16,007 nt of DNA from an uncultured Eubacteriales bacterium. GTDB taxonomy: Bacteria > Bacillota > Clostridia > Lachnospirales > Anaerotignaceae. Location of the stretch: assembly GCA_900548595.1 (NCBI GenBank), contig URLB01000038.1:1-16007 (forward strand), given 5' to 3'. Each line of letters starts with the position of its first letter. Positions within the stretch are counted from its first letter, which is position 1. Below the pieces are notes generated by a model that searched no databases, had not been told where the DNA came from, and saw only the letters and a list, made by a program, of their open reading frames with translations. This document shows, piece by piece, positions 1 through 8,600 of the stretch. The translations under genes were made by a program, and so were the position numbers.

Positions 1-48
1 ATCTCACTGTGCAGCTTGGACACGCCGTTGATGCTGTTGGCGGTGTAG
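1..48 (-). other. Edge fragment unlike Fhs; antisense reading resembles glycogen phosphorylase
   Basis: Read on the minus strand, about bases 48 to 1 give YTANSINGVSKLHSE followed by I or M. This resembles the conserved NGVA-x-[LI]-H-S-E-I segment near the active site of alpha-glucan (glycogen) phosphorylases. The plus-strand reading of the same bases does not match Fhs although the next codons match it perfectly. I infer a join between two unrelated coding sequences at about 47-60, either an assembly chimera at a contig edge or a real recombination. Only ~16 residues are available, so the family call is tentative. Confidence 0.4.
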
Positions 49-818
49 GCGCAGACCTCGGAGCGGAAAAATTCCTTGATATCAAGTGCAGAAAAGCAGG
101 ATTAAAGCCCGACGCGGTCGTAATCGTAGCTACTGTAAAGGCGCTTAAAATGCATGGCGGCGTGCCCAAAAACGAACTCGGTCCTAAAAATCTCGAGGCG
201 TTGGAAAAGGGAATACCGAACCTTCTTAAGCATATTGAAAACATTACTCAGGTTTACGGACTTCCTGCCGTTGTTGCAATAAACAGATTCCCCAATGACG
301 ATGAGGAAGAGCTTAAGCTTATCGAGACAAAGTGCAGAGAACTGGGCGTAAACGTAGCTCTTTCGGAAGTATGGGGCAAAGGCGGCGCAGGCGGAGAAGA
401 GCTTGCAAGGGAAGTCGTAAGACTTACCGAGGAAGGAGAAAACAACTTCCGTTTTGCCTATGATGACGATATGTCCATAGAGGAGAAGATAAACGCAGTC
501 GTAACAAAGGTATACGGCGGAGACGGAGTTGACTTTACTCCCGCGGCAAGAAAGGAAATGGAAAAACTCCAGAAACTCGGTTTCGGCGGATACCCTGTAT
601 GTATGGCAAAGACTCAGTATTCGCTTTCCGACGATCCGCTTAAAATGGGACGTCCCGAAGGTTTCCGAGTAACGGTAAGAAATATGAAAGTATCGGCAGG
701 CGCAGGCTTTATAGTAGTGCTTACGGGCGATGTTATGACAATGCCCGGTCTTCCGAAGGTTCCTGCGGCTGAAAACGTAGACGTGGACGAAAACGGAAAA
801 ATAAAAGGATTATTCTGA
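3..818 (+). CDS. fhs: Formate--tetrahydrofolate ligase, C-terminal half (partial)
   Basis: This enzyme joins formate to tetrahydrofolate using ATP to give 10-formyl-THF, the entry step of the folate C1 pathway and of the methyl branch in acetogens; it is cytosolic. The frame is open from base 3 and covers roughly the last 270 of the usual ~556 residues, so the N-terminal part with the P-loop lies outside. Recognised family segments, in order, are GADLGAEKFLDIKCRKAGLK, VATVKALKMHGGVP, ALSEVWGKGGAGG, the VYGGDGVDF stretch, AKTQYSLSDDP, and the C-terminal MTMPGLPKVPAAENVDVD ending in GLF. The ~15 residues before GADLGAEKF do not match the expected ADYVVTEAGF-type sequence, so real Fhs homology starts near base 48. 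The GTG at 9 is not a genuine start. fchA follows 20 nt downstream. Identification is very sure; only the left edge is doubtful. Confidence 0.96.
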   Translation, partial: LTVQLGHAVDAVGGVGADLGAEKFLDIKCRKAGLKPDAVVIVATVKALKMHGGVPKNELGPKNLEALEKGIPNLLKHIENITQVYGLPAVVAINRFPNDDEEELKLIETKCRELGVNVALSEVWGKGGAGGEELAREVVRLTEEGENNFRFAYDDDMSIEEKINAVVTKVYGGDGVDFTPAARKEMEKLQKLGFGGYPVCMAKTQYSLSDDPLKMGRPEGFRVTVRNMKVSAGAGFIVVLTGDVMTMPGLPKVPAAENVDVDENGKIKGLF

Positions 819-838
819 TATTGGAACGGTGATAAAAT

Positions 839-1468
839 ATGGGTTCACAGATAAATAAAATTTGGTTTGACGAACTGGCTTCATCAGCGCCTACGCCCGG
901 CGGCGGCGGCGCGTCTGCAATGGCCGGAGCTGCCGGAGCTGCCCTCGGTCTTATGGTTTCCAACCTTACGGTGGGAAAAAAGAAGTACGCCGCAGTTGAG
1001 GACGAGATAAGAAGCTGTATGGACAAGCTGGAAGTTTTAAAAAACGATATGCTCGGACTTATAGAGGCGGACGCCGAAGGTTTCGCACCTTTGGCGGCGG
1101 CATATTCTCTTCCGTCGTCGACAGATGAGGAAAAGGCCGAGAAAGAAAAAATAATGGCTTCGGCATTGAAAGAGGCGTGTCAGGTGCCGCTTGCAATTAT
1201 GGAAAAGGGTGCGGAAATACTTGATATCGTGGAAATCCTTTCCGTAAAGGGAAGCGTAATGGCTGTCAGCGACGCAGGCGTTGCGGCACAGTTTACCCGT
1301 ACCGCTGTCCTCGGCGCGTCTATGAACGTATATATAAATACAAAGACCATGAAGGACAGAACGCTTGCCGAAGAATATAATGAAAAAGCAGATAGATTAA
1401 ACGCATATACTTCTGAAAAGGCAGACGAAATATTTAAGAAAATCGAGGAGGCGCTTAAATGTCGATAA
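839..1468 (+). CDS. fchA: Methenyltetrahydrofolate cyclohydrolase (FTCD-C family)
   Basis: A 209-residue protein of the formiminotransferase-cyclodeaminase C-terminal family, in the stand-alone form that interconverts 5,10-methenyl-THF and 10-formyl-THF in clostridia. Visible family marks are the N-terminal PTPGGGGASA loop (residues 18-27), the D-A-E-G-F segment (78-82) and the SDAGVAA stretch (144-150) followed by NVYIN. The protein is otherwise helical, as expected for this dimeric fold. The length matches free-standing FchA. The start is the ATG at 839, 20 nt after fhs, with only a weak GGTGAT-type ribosome site. The 3' end overlaps folD by 10 nt, so translation of the two is probably coupled. 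A true cyclodeaminase role is less likely because the neighbours are fhs and folD, with no formiminotransferase domain or histidine genes nearby. Confidence 0.93.
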   Translation: MGSQINKIWFDELASSAPTPGGGGASAMAGAAGAALGLMVSNLTVGKKKYAAVEDEIRSCMDKLEVLKNDMLGLIEADAEGFAPLAAAYSLPSSTDEEKAEKEKIMASALKEACQVPLAIMEKGAEILDIVEILSVKGSVMAVSDAGVAAQFTRTAVLGASMNVYINTKTMKDRTLAEEYNEKADRLNAYTSEKADEIFKKIEEALKCR

Positions 1469-2310
1469 TAAAAGGAGCGCAGGTGGCGGAGGCTGTAAGT
1501 GCCGAAACGCTCAAAAGGGCGGAAGCTCTCAGATTAAAGGGTATTGAACCGTGCCTTGCAGTAATAAGGGTAGGAGAGGACGGAAGTCAGCTTGCCTATG
1601 AAAGAGGCGCTTTAAAAAGAATGGATAAATGCGGTATAAACTGCCGTGTGTGCGCCTTTGACGAAAACATTTCACAGGAAGATTTTGAAAACGAGTTTAA
1701 AAAGATAAACGATGATAACAGTGTGCATGGCATACTTCTGCTTCAGCCGCTGCCAAAAACTCTGTCTGTGGAACCGATTAAGGACATTATAAATCCGCTT
1801 AAGGATGTTGACGCAGTAAGTCCCGTAAATATGTACAAAATACTTGCCAATGATAAGACAGGCTATGCGCCGTGTACGGCTGAGGGCGTTATGGAAATAC
1901 TGGACTGGATGGGAACGGACTTAAAAGGAAAGAAATGTAAGGTAATCGGACGTTCCATGATAGTAGGTAAGCCGCTGGGTCTGCTTCTTCTTGCCAGGGA
2001 CGCAACGGTAACATACTGCCACAGCAAGACGATAGAACTGGCAAAGGAAACAAAGGACGCAGACGTGCTTATAGCAGCCGCAGGCTCTGCAAAGCTTGTG
2101 GGAGCCGACTTTGTAAATGAAAATATGACGGTTATTGATGTGGGTGTAAATGTCGATGAGAACGGCAATATGTGCGGAGACGTGGATTTTGAAGCGGTAG
2201 AGCCTATTGTTGCAAATATAACGCCCGTCCCCGGCGGAACGGGAGCGGTTACAACGTCAGTATTGGCAAAGCACGTTGTAAAGGCTGCGGAAGCCTTAAG
2301 CAGACTGTAA
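1459..2310 (+). CDS. folD: Methylenetetrahydrofolate dehydrogenase, FolD family (predicted to lack cyclohydrolase activity)
   Basis: A 283-residue FolD-family enzyme oxidising 5,10-methylene-THF to methenyl-THF with NAD(P)+. Family marks are KDVDAVSP (115-122), PCTAEGVMEIL (138-148), the Rossmann segment GRSMIVGKPLG (164-174), ATVTYCHSKT (182-191), ADVLIAAAGS (201-210), VIDVGVN (225-231) and TPVPGGTGAVTTSVLAKH (255-272). In the substrate loop, Tyr47 is kept but the residue four further on, normally the catalytic Lys (human Lys56), is Ala51 (YERGALK). The usual GILVQLPLP reads GILLLQPLP, so the position of human Gln100 is Leu95. Both residues serve cyclohydrolysis, so I infer a dehydrogenase-only enzyme relying on the adjacent FchA. 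The ATG at 1459 has GAGGAG at 1445-1450 and overlaps fchA by 10 nt. A terminator follows. Confidence 0.94.
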   Translation: MSIIKGAQVAEAVSAETLKRAEALRLKGIEPCLAVIRVGEDGSQLAYERGALKRMDKCGINCRVCAFDENISQEDFENEFKKINDDNSVHGILLLQPLPKTLSVEPIKDIINPLKDVDAVSPVNMYKILANDKTGYAPCTAEGVMEILDWMGTDLKGKKCKVIGRSMIVGKPLGLLLLARDATVTYCHSKTIELAKETKDADVLIAAAGSAKLVGADFVNENMTVIDVGVNVDENGNMCGDVDFEAVEPIVANITPVPGGTGAVTTSVLAKHVVKAAEALSRL

Positions 2311-2345
2311 AAATACAATAGAAAACGGATAATTTGTAACAGGCA

Positions 2346-2388
2346 CCGCCGAATATGAAGCAAACGGCTTTTTATTCGGCGGCGTTTT
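2346..2388 (+). terminator. Rho-independent terminator after folD
   Basis: A perfect 10-bp stem (CCGCCGAATA at 2346-2355 with TATTCGGCGG at 2373-2382) is followed at once by CG and then TTTT. The 17-nt loop contains a further AAGC/GCTT inner stem (2358-2361 with 2367-2370). It closes the fhs-fchA-folD unit 35 nt after the folD stop and precedes a new promoter. Confidence 0.85.
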
Positions 2389-2412
2389 GTATATATGGGA
2401 AAGTTGTTATGT

Positions 2413-2441
2413 TTGCAATTAAAGTTAGCATATAGTATACT
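2413..2441 (+). promoter_or_regulatory. Sigma-A type promoter for the MgtC-to-Mfd gene set
   Basis: TTGCAA at 2413-2418 and TATACT at 2436-2441 are separated by exactly 17 nt, close to the vegetative consensus. The site lies between the folD terminator and the ATG at 2481, giving a leader of about 30 nt. No other promoter of similar quality was noticed in the short gaps down to mfd, so it may serve the whole set. Confidence 0.7.
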
Positions 2442-2480
2442 TGATAGACAAAAACGGTATTATCAAAGGGAGGGGCGGAC

Positions 2481-3164
2481 ATGGACTTTATTCCCGAATA
2501 TTTGAGAGATATTAATATGCATTCCATAATACTCAGGTTTATGCTGGCGGCGTTTTTCAGCGGCATAATCGGCATGAGCAGAGGAAGAAAACAGTATGCG
2601 GCAGGACTTAGGACGCATCTGCTTGTATGTATAGGAGCGGCGTCCGTGATGATGATAAACCAATATATCGGACAAAAATGGGGCGGCGATATGGGCAGAA
2701 TGGGTGCGCAGGTCGTCAGCGGCATAGGTTTTTTGGGCGCGGGAACAATACTTGTTACAAGCAGGAAGCATGTAAAGGGACTTACCTCCGCAGCCGGAAT
2801 ATGGGCGTCCGCATGTATGGGACTGGCAATAGGCATAGGCTTTTATGAAGCGGCGGTTGTCATGTGCCTTATTCTTTTTATAATACTTTCGGCTTTGGAA
2901 CGCTTTGACGAGATATATATAAAAAGATCCAGGGAAATATCGGTGTATTTGGAATATGACGCTTCCAAACCCCTCAGCATGGTTATACAGGGTATAAAGG
3001 AACAGGGCTGGAGAATAAACGAGCTGAGACAGCTTAATATGAATGTGGAAAACATAAATTGCTTTATTTTGGCGTTACAGGTTAAAAACAGCGATATAAG
3101 CGATGAAACGGCAGTAAAGGAACTCAATAATATAGAAGGCGTTTATTATATAGAGGAAGTATAA
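2481..3164 (+). CDS. MgtC/SapB family membrane protein
   Basis: A 227-residue inner-membrane protein of the MgtC/SapB family, whose members are tied to survival at low magnesium and, in pathogens, to intracellular growth; the biochemical role in commensal clostridia is not settled. The N-terminal ~140 residues hold about four to five membrane segments and the family signatures AGLRTHLLVCIGAASVMM (41-58), GGDMGRMGAQVVSGIGFLGAG (68-88, with the conserved Asp) and KGLTSAAGIWASA (99-111). Residues ~150-227 form a soluble ACT-like tail, as in full-length MgtC rather than the short SapB forms. The ATG at 2481 follows GGGAGGGG at 2468-2475. No magnesium-sensing leader is visible: the 5' leader is only ~30 nt. 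The Nudix gene follows after 38 nt without a terminator. Confidence 0.9.
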   Translation: MDFIPEYLRDINMHSIILRFMLAAFFSGIIGMSRGRKQYAAGLRTHLLVCIGAASVMMINQYIGQKWGGDMGRMGAQVVSGIGFLGAGTILVTSRKHVKGLTSAAGIWASACMGLAIGIGFYEAAVVMCLILFIILSALERFDEIYIKRSREISVYLEYDASKPLSMVIQGIKEQGWRINELRQLNMNVENINCFILALQVKNSDISDETAVKELNNIEGVYYIEEV

Positions 3165-3202
3165 ATATTCCGCAAACACAGTAAGTGGATAATGGTGTAA
3201 AT

Positions 3203-3751
3203 ATGAGATTAAAAAGTTTAAAACAAATACGAAAGGGCAGGTTTTTAAGCGGTTATGAGCTTACCTACTCTAACAAAGAGGAAAAAGATAAAGTATATGA
3301 AATGGTCAGCCGTGAGGACGATTTGTCTGCCGATACAATCGGCAAAAAGACGGCAGGCGTTGCAATCGCAGGCTTTAAGGACGACAGAGTATTGCTTATT
3401 AAGGAATTCCGAATGGGCGTAAACCAATGGGTATGGGCGTTTCCGGCAGGACTCATTGACGGGGACGAAACCGCCAAGCAGGCTGCGGCAAGGGAACTGA
3501 AAGAGGAAACGGGAATGGATATTGTTTCCGTAACCGATATATTAAACCCGTCATTTTCATGTACGGGAGTTACGGACGAAAAAAGCTATTTTGTATTCTG
3601 TAAGGTGGACGGAAATATACAGGAATGTGATTTCCCCGACGAGGATATAAAAGCAGGATTATATACAAAAGAGGAAGTAAGGAAACTGCTTGAAACCGAA
3701 GTGTTTTCGGCAAGAACGCAGGCGGTTTGCTACTTATGGTCAAGAGGGTGA
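3203..3751 (+). CDS. Nudix hydrolase, ADP-ribose pyrophosphatase-like
   Basis: A 182-residue Nudix hydrolase. The Nudix box is complete, G-x5-E-x7-REL-x-EE-x-GM, at residues 83-105 with the metal-binding REL-KEE core. An upstream beta-strand segment KTAGVAIAGFKDDRVLLIKEFR and the WAFPAGLIDGDE approach are typical of the ADP-ribose/nucleoside-diphosphate-sugar branch. Substrate cannot be fixed from sequence; ADP-ribose is the usual guess for this length and for an R-x-G-V-x-x-W-V-W-AFPAG type entry. I chose the ATG at 3203, preceded by a weak GGTG five bases upstream. A GTG at 3185 would add six residues but has no ribosome site. Its stop is five bases before the alaX start, so the two are probably translated from one message. 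Confidence 0.9.
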   Translation: MRLKSLKQIRKGRFLSGYELTYSNKEEKDKVYEMVSREDDLSADTIGKKTAGVAIAGFKDDRVLLIKEFRMGVNQWVWAFPAGLIDGDETAKQAAARELKEETGMDIVSVTDILNPSFSCTGVTDEKSYFVFCKVDGNIQECDFPDEDIKAGLYTKEEVRKLLETEVFSARTQAVCYLWSRG

Positions 3752-3756
3752 TTGAT

Positions 3757-4911
3757 ATGACGGATAAACTGTTTTATAAAGACGTAAGAGGCAGTGAGTT
3801 TGAAGCGGTCGTAACGGACTGCAAAAAGACGGAAAACGGATATGAAATAATATTGGACAGAACTTATTTTTATCCCGAAGGAGGCGGACAGCCTGCCGAT
3901 AACGGTACGATTGGAAATGCCTTTGTTTCCGATGTGCAGGACGTGAACGGAGATGTTGTGCATTATACGGATAAGGCGTTTGATGTCGGCGAGCAGGTAC
4001 ATGGAAAGGTAGATATGCTCAGAAGACATACGCTTATGCAGCAGCATTCTGGCGAGCATATTGTATCGGGACTTATTCACAATAAGTTCGGCTATGATAA
4101 CGTAGGCTTTCATATGGGAAGCGAGTGTATAACGATAGATTTCAACGGTATTCTTACTGCCGATGATTTGGTAGATATAGAAAAAAGAGCCAATGACGTT
4201 ATATATGAGGATTTTGAACCGACGATTTTTTACCCGTCAAAGGAAGAACTGAACAGACTAGAATACAGAAGCAAAAAGGAACTGGAGGGCGACGTAAGAA
4301 TAGTCAGCTTCGGCAGTTGCGATACATGCGCCTGCTGCGGTCTGCACGTCGTAAGAACAGGCGAAATAGGATTGATAAAAATAACGGGATTCCAGAAATA
4401 TAAAGGCGGAACGAGGGTAACAATGCTTGCCGGAAGACAGGCGTACGAGGACTGCGCCGTAAAGGACAGGCTAAACCATGCCATATCGGGCATGCTTTCC
4501 GCCAAACCATACGATATACAGTCGGCTGTGGAAAGGCTGATGAAGGAAAGAAACGAAATAAAGGAACAGCTTGTGGAAACGAAGAAAAAACTGTTTGCAT
4601 TAAAAAGAGACTGCATTGACAAAGACGTCAAATGCGCCGTTCTGTTTGAGGATGACATGGAGCCTTTTGATATGAGAGTTCTGACGGAAACAATATTGGA
4701 GAAAATTCCGTCGGCTGCCGTACTCAGCGGAAATGAGGAAAACGGCTATAAATACTGTATAGGAAGCGCAACCGCCGACGTGCAGGCGTTTGTAAAGGAA
4801 GCCAATAAAATGCTTAACGGACGCGGCGGCGGAAGAGGTAATATGGCTCAGGGTAGTTTTGCCGCAAAGGCTTCGGATATAGAGAGATGTATAAGAAATG
4901 GAATGGATTAA
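3757..4911 (+). CDS. alaX: Alanyl-tRNA editing protein, AlaX-type with DHHA1 domain
   Basis: A 384-residue free-standing homologue of the AlaRS editing region, expected to deacylate Ser- or Gly-mischarged tRNA-Ala in the cytosol. The N-terminal beta-barrel holds FYPEGGGQPADNGTI (38-52). The zinc-binding editing site is seen as HSGEH (His97, His101) and CCGLH (Cys193, His197), preceded by Cys188 and Cys191. After a probable coiled-coil around residues 240-285 comes a DHHA1-like C-terminal domain with the glycine-rich end GRGGGRGNMAQGSF. This makes it the long AlaX-L form rather than the short AlaX-S. The start is ATG 3757, set by GAGGGTG at 3744-3750. TTG 3727 and ATG 3736 are possible in frame but lie inside the Nudix gene and before this ribosome site. 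No catalytic or synthetase domain is present, as expected. Confidence 0.92.
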   Translation: MTDKLFYKDVRGSEFEAVVTDCKKTENGYEIILDRTYFYPEGGGQPADNGTIGNAFVSDVQDVNGDVVHYTDKAFDVGEQVHGKVDMLRRHTLMQQHSGEHIVSGLIHNKFGYDNVGFHMGSECITIDFNGILTADDLVDIEKRANDVIYEDFEPTIFYPSKEELNRLEYRSKKELEGDVRIVSFGSCDTCACCGLHVVRTGEIGLIKITGFQKYKGGTRVTMLAGRQAYEDCAVKDRLNHAISGMLSAKPYDIQSAVERLMKERNEIKEQLVETKKKLFALKRDCIDKDVKCAVLFEDDMEPFDMRVLTETILEKIPSAAVLSGNEENGYKYCIGSATADVQAFVKEANKMLNGRGGGRGNMAQGSFAAKASDIERCIRNGMD

Positions 4912-4987
4912 AATAATAATTTCGGCAACGGCGCTGATATTTATTGCCGTTATTGTATATAAAAGCGTTTTTGCCGGAATTTTTCAC

Positions 4988-4994
4988 AGGAGAG
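4988..4994 (+). promoter_or_regulatory. Ribosome binding site fixing the short pth start
   Basis: AGGAGAG at 4988-4994 sits eight bases before ATG 5003. That ATG begins MYVIVGLGNPG, the usual N-terminus of Pth. The upstream in-frame ATG at 4898 has only a poorly placed GAGAG. Confidence 0.75.
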
Positions 4995-5002
4995 AACCGA
5001 AT

Positions 5003-5623
5003 ATGTATGTAATTGTTGGACTGGGTAACCCGGGAAGAGAGTATGCCGATACGAAGCATAACGTAGGATTTATGGTAATAGACAAACTTGCCGACCAATA
5101 TAATATAGACGTAACCAAGTTTAAGCATAAGGCGTTTGTAGGCGACGGAATTATAAGCGGTAAAAAAGTAATGCTTGTAAAACCGCAGACATATATGAAC
5201 CTCAGCGGAGAAAGCGTAAAGGAGATAATGTCCTTTTACAAAGTGCCTACGGAAAATATGATAGTGATATATGACGATACCAGTCTGGAAACGGGACTGA
5301 TTAGACTTAGGGAAAAAGGCAGCGCCGGCGGACATAACGGCATAAAAAACATAATAAGCCATATGGGTACGGACTGCTTTAACAGGATAAAAGTGGGAAT
5401 AGGCGAAAAACCCAACGGATGGGATTTGGCGGACTATGTTCTGGCAAAGTTCTCGAAGGACGACGAGCCGCTTATAAATTCCGGTATAGATAAGGCTTCT
5501 CAAGCGGCGGGGATTTTTATTTCCCTCGGTATGCAGGACGCCATGAACAAGTTTAACGCAAAACAGAAAATAAAAAAGAAAACTAAGGAAGAAGCAAAAA
5601 ACGAAGAAAATAAAGGCGAATAA
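5003..5623 (+). CDS. pth: Peptidyl-tRNA hydrolase
   Basis: Pth releases peptides from peptidyl-tRNA that has dropped off the ribosome, recycling tRNA. From ATG 5003 it has 206 residues. The catalytic set is visible: Asn9 in GLGNPG, His19 in TKHNVGF, the Asn of KPQTYMNLSG, the Asp of VIYDDTSLETG, and the Asn of GGHNGIKNI. The YDDTSLETG loop differs from the common DDLDLPxG, a small oddity. The C-terminus runs on as a Lys/Glu-rich tail of about 20 residues beyond the core fold. The frame stays open upstream to ATG 4898, which overlaps the alaX stop and would add 35 residues forming one membrane segment. I prefer the short form because of its ribosome site and family length. mfd begins 17 nt downstream, a common pairing in this phylum. 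Confidence 0.95.
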   Translation: MYVIVGLGNPGREYADTKHNVGFMVIDKLADQYNIDVTKFKHKAFVGDGIISGKKVMLVKPQTYMNLSGESVKEIMSFYKVPTENMIVIYDDTSLETGLIRLREKGSAGGHNGIKNIISHMGTDCFNRIKVGIGEKPNGWDLADYVLAKFSKDDEPLINSGIDKASQAAGIFISLGMQDAMNKFNAKQKIKKKTKEEAKNEENKGE

Positions 5624-5640
5624 TTAAGAGGTGATGCGTC

Positions 5641-8600
5641 GTGAAGTGGTTGACGGAACCGCTTAAGGAACTGGAAGATTACAGATATTTGCTGGAAAAT
5701 ATAAAAAATAAAAATACTCCTGTTTTAGCAACAGGAGTTATTGACGTGCAGAAAACGCAGCTTATATACGCTCTCTGCAAGGAGGCAGGCGCAACGGCTT
5801 TGATAATCGGGCATGACGAGGCTGACGCAAAATCAATATATAACGATATTTTATCTTTAAATGAGAAAGCTTCATATTTCCCGGCAAAAGACGTTATATT
5901 TTACAGCGCCGACGTACATTCCAGCGATATAACAAGACAGAGGTTTAAAACCATAGACGAACTTCTGAGCGGTGAAACGGATTTTGTATGTACTACGGCG
6001 GAAGCGCTTTTTGAAAGGCTTATGCCGAAAAAAGAAATGAACGAATATATTTTTGAACTGAGGGAAGGGGATATAATACCCCTTGACGAGCTTGTACAAA
6101 GACTTATAACAATGGGTTATGAAAGAAGCGACTACGTTGAAGGCGTAGGCCAGTTTGCGCTGAGAGGCGGAATATTGGATATATTTTCCCCAGTACACGA
6201 TACCGCGGTAAGAATCGAGTTTTGGGACGATGAGGTGGATTCCGTAAGAACCTTCGACGTTATAAGCCAACGCTCGCTCATAAGGGCGGAAAACGCCAGG
6301 ATTTTCCCCGTAAGGGAAGTAATATCGGGCAGGGAAGAAGCCGCCCGTGCCGCAGACCTTATGGAAAAGGATATGCTTAAAGCCATAAAGAATTATGAGA
6401 AAAAGGAAAATACCGAGGCTGCGGAGAATATAAAAAATACTGTAGGCGAGGCTGTGGACAGGCTGAGAAACGGAGATTACGACATAGGCGCGTTTATAAA
6501 CTACCTTTCGACAGATACGGTCAGCCTTTTTGACTATCTTCCGGAAAATACCATAGTTTTTTACGATGAGCCGAGAAAAATAAAAGCTCATGCGGATACA
6601 ATATACGAGGAATTTGCGGAAAGCATGAAATCCAGACTGCAAAGCGGATATATACTGCCCAAACAGATGGAGCTTATATTCAATATAGACGATGTTTACA
6701 GATTTTCCTCAAAGTTCAGAGAGGCGCTTTTCTGCGCCGTAGCGCAAAATATATCCGATTTTAAAATAAAAGGCATATCTAATTTTTCGGTAAAAGCTTC
6801 GGCGGCGTTTAACAATCAGTATGAAATGTTCTACGATGAAATTAAATTTCTGAAAAACGGAGGCTACAGGGTAATAATTTTCGGCGGCGGCGAAAGCCGA
6901 TGCGAAAGAGTGGCAAGGGAGCTTAACGAACACGGCGTTGAAGCGGCTCTTGTAGCGCCCGACAGGGACTTTGTACCGGTAAGCGGCGGAGTATACGTTT
7001 GCAGAGGAAAGCTTTCAAAAGGGTTTGAATATTCGGGAATAAAATACGCCGTATTTTCTCTGAACGAAATTATCGGAGAACAGGGACTTAAGAAAAAAAG
7101 GAAAAAAATAAAAAAAGGAAAAGCCATAGAAAGCTTTACCGACCTTAAGGTTGGAGATTATGTCGTACACGAAAGCCATGGTATAGGCGTATACAGAGGA
7201 CTTGAAAAAATAACGGTGGACGGCATAAACAAAGATTATCTGAAAATTTCCTATAACGGCGGAAGCAATCTGTTTGTCCCCGTAAACCAGATGGATCTTG
7301 TACAAAAATATATCGGAAGCGACGGCGCAAGACCGAAGCTGAGCAAACTGGGCGGTTCCGACTGGGGGAAAATGAAATCCAAGGTAAAGGCTGCGGTGGC
7401 GATACTTGCCGAGGACTTGGTAGAGGTTTACGCAAAAAGACAGGCGGCGGAAGGCTTCAAATATTCTCCCGATACGCCTTGGCAGAGGGAATTTGAGGAA
7501 AACTTCGACTATACGGAAACGGACGACCAGTTGAATGCGGTGGAAGACATAAAAAGAGATATGGAATCCGGCAAAGTAATGGACAGACTTGTATGCGGAG
7601 ACGTCGGATACGGCAAAACAGAAGTAGCCATAAGGGCAGCATTCAAGACCATACAGGACGGAAAACAGGTGGCGTATCTTGTCCCGACGACAATTTTAGC
7701 ACAGCAGCACTATTCGACATTTGTAAAACGTATGGCGGATTATCCCGTACAAATAGAACTGCTTAACCGTTTCAGAACCGCAAAAGAGCAGAAACAAACA
7801 ATAAAAAATCTGGAAACGGGCATGGCGGATATAGTAATAGGAACGCACAGGCTTTTGTCAAAGGATGTAAAATTTAAAGATTTGGGACTTATTATAGTTG
7901 ACGAAGAGCAGCGTTTCGGCGTTGCTCACAAGGAAAAACTGAAAAGGATAAAGGAAAACGTAAACGTCCTTACGCTGACTGCTACTCCCATACCGAGGAC
8001 ACTGCACATGAGCCTTTCGGGCATAAGAGACATGAGCCTTTTGGAAGAACCGCCGGAAGAACGTATGCCCGTACAGACTTTTGTTATGGAAAGCAACGAG
8101 CAGTTTATAACCGACGCAATACACAGAGAGCTTGCAAGGGGCGGACAGGTTTACTATCTCCATAACAGAATAGATAATATATTCGAGGTGGCGGCAAAGC
8201 TGCAAAAACTTGTGCCGGAGGCAAGGATACAGTATGCCCACGGAAGAATGAGCGAGCGTGAACTGGAAGGCATAATGGCGGACTTTATCGAAGGCGAAAC
8301 GGACGTGCTTGTATGTACGACTATTATAGAGACGGGTCTGGACATACCGAATGTAAATACGATAATTATACAGGACGCCGACAAAATGGGACTTTCTCAG
8401 CTTTATCAGCTCAGAGGAAGGGTCGGCAGAAGCAACAGGACGTCATACGCATATTTTATGTATAAGAAGAACAAAGTGCTTCAGGAGGTTGCGGAAAAGC
8501 GTTTGCAGACCATAAGGGAGTTTACGGAGTTCGGTTCCGGATTTAAAATAGCCATGAGAGACTTGGAAATAAGAGGCGCAGGTTCCCTTTTGGGCGCAGA

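Noticed and set aside
4814..5503. 229-residue minus-strand open frame across alaX and pth
   Set aside because: Tyr-rich antisense reading of two well supported genes.
5872..6642. 256-residue minus-strand open frame inside mfd
   Set aside because: Antisense of conserved Mfd sequence with a biased composition and no recognisable domain.
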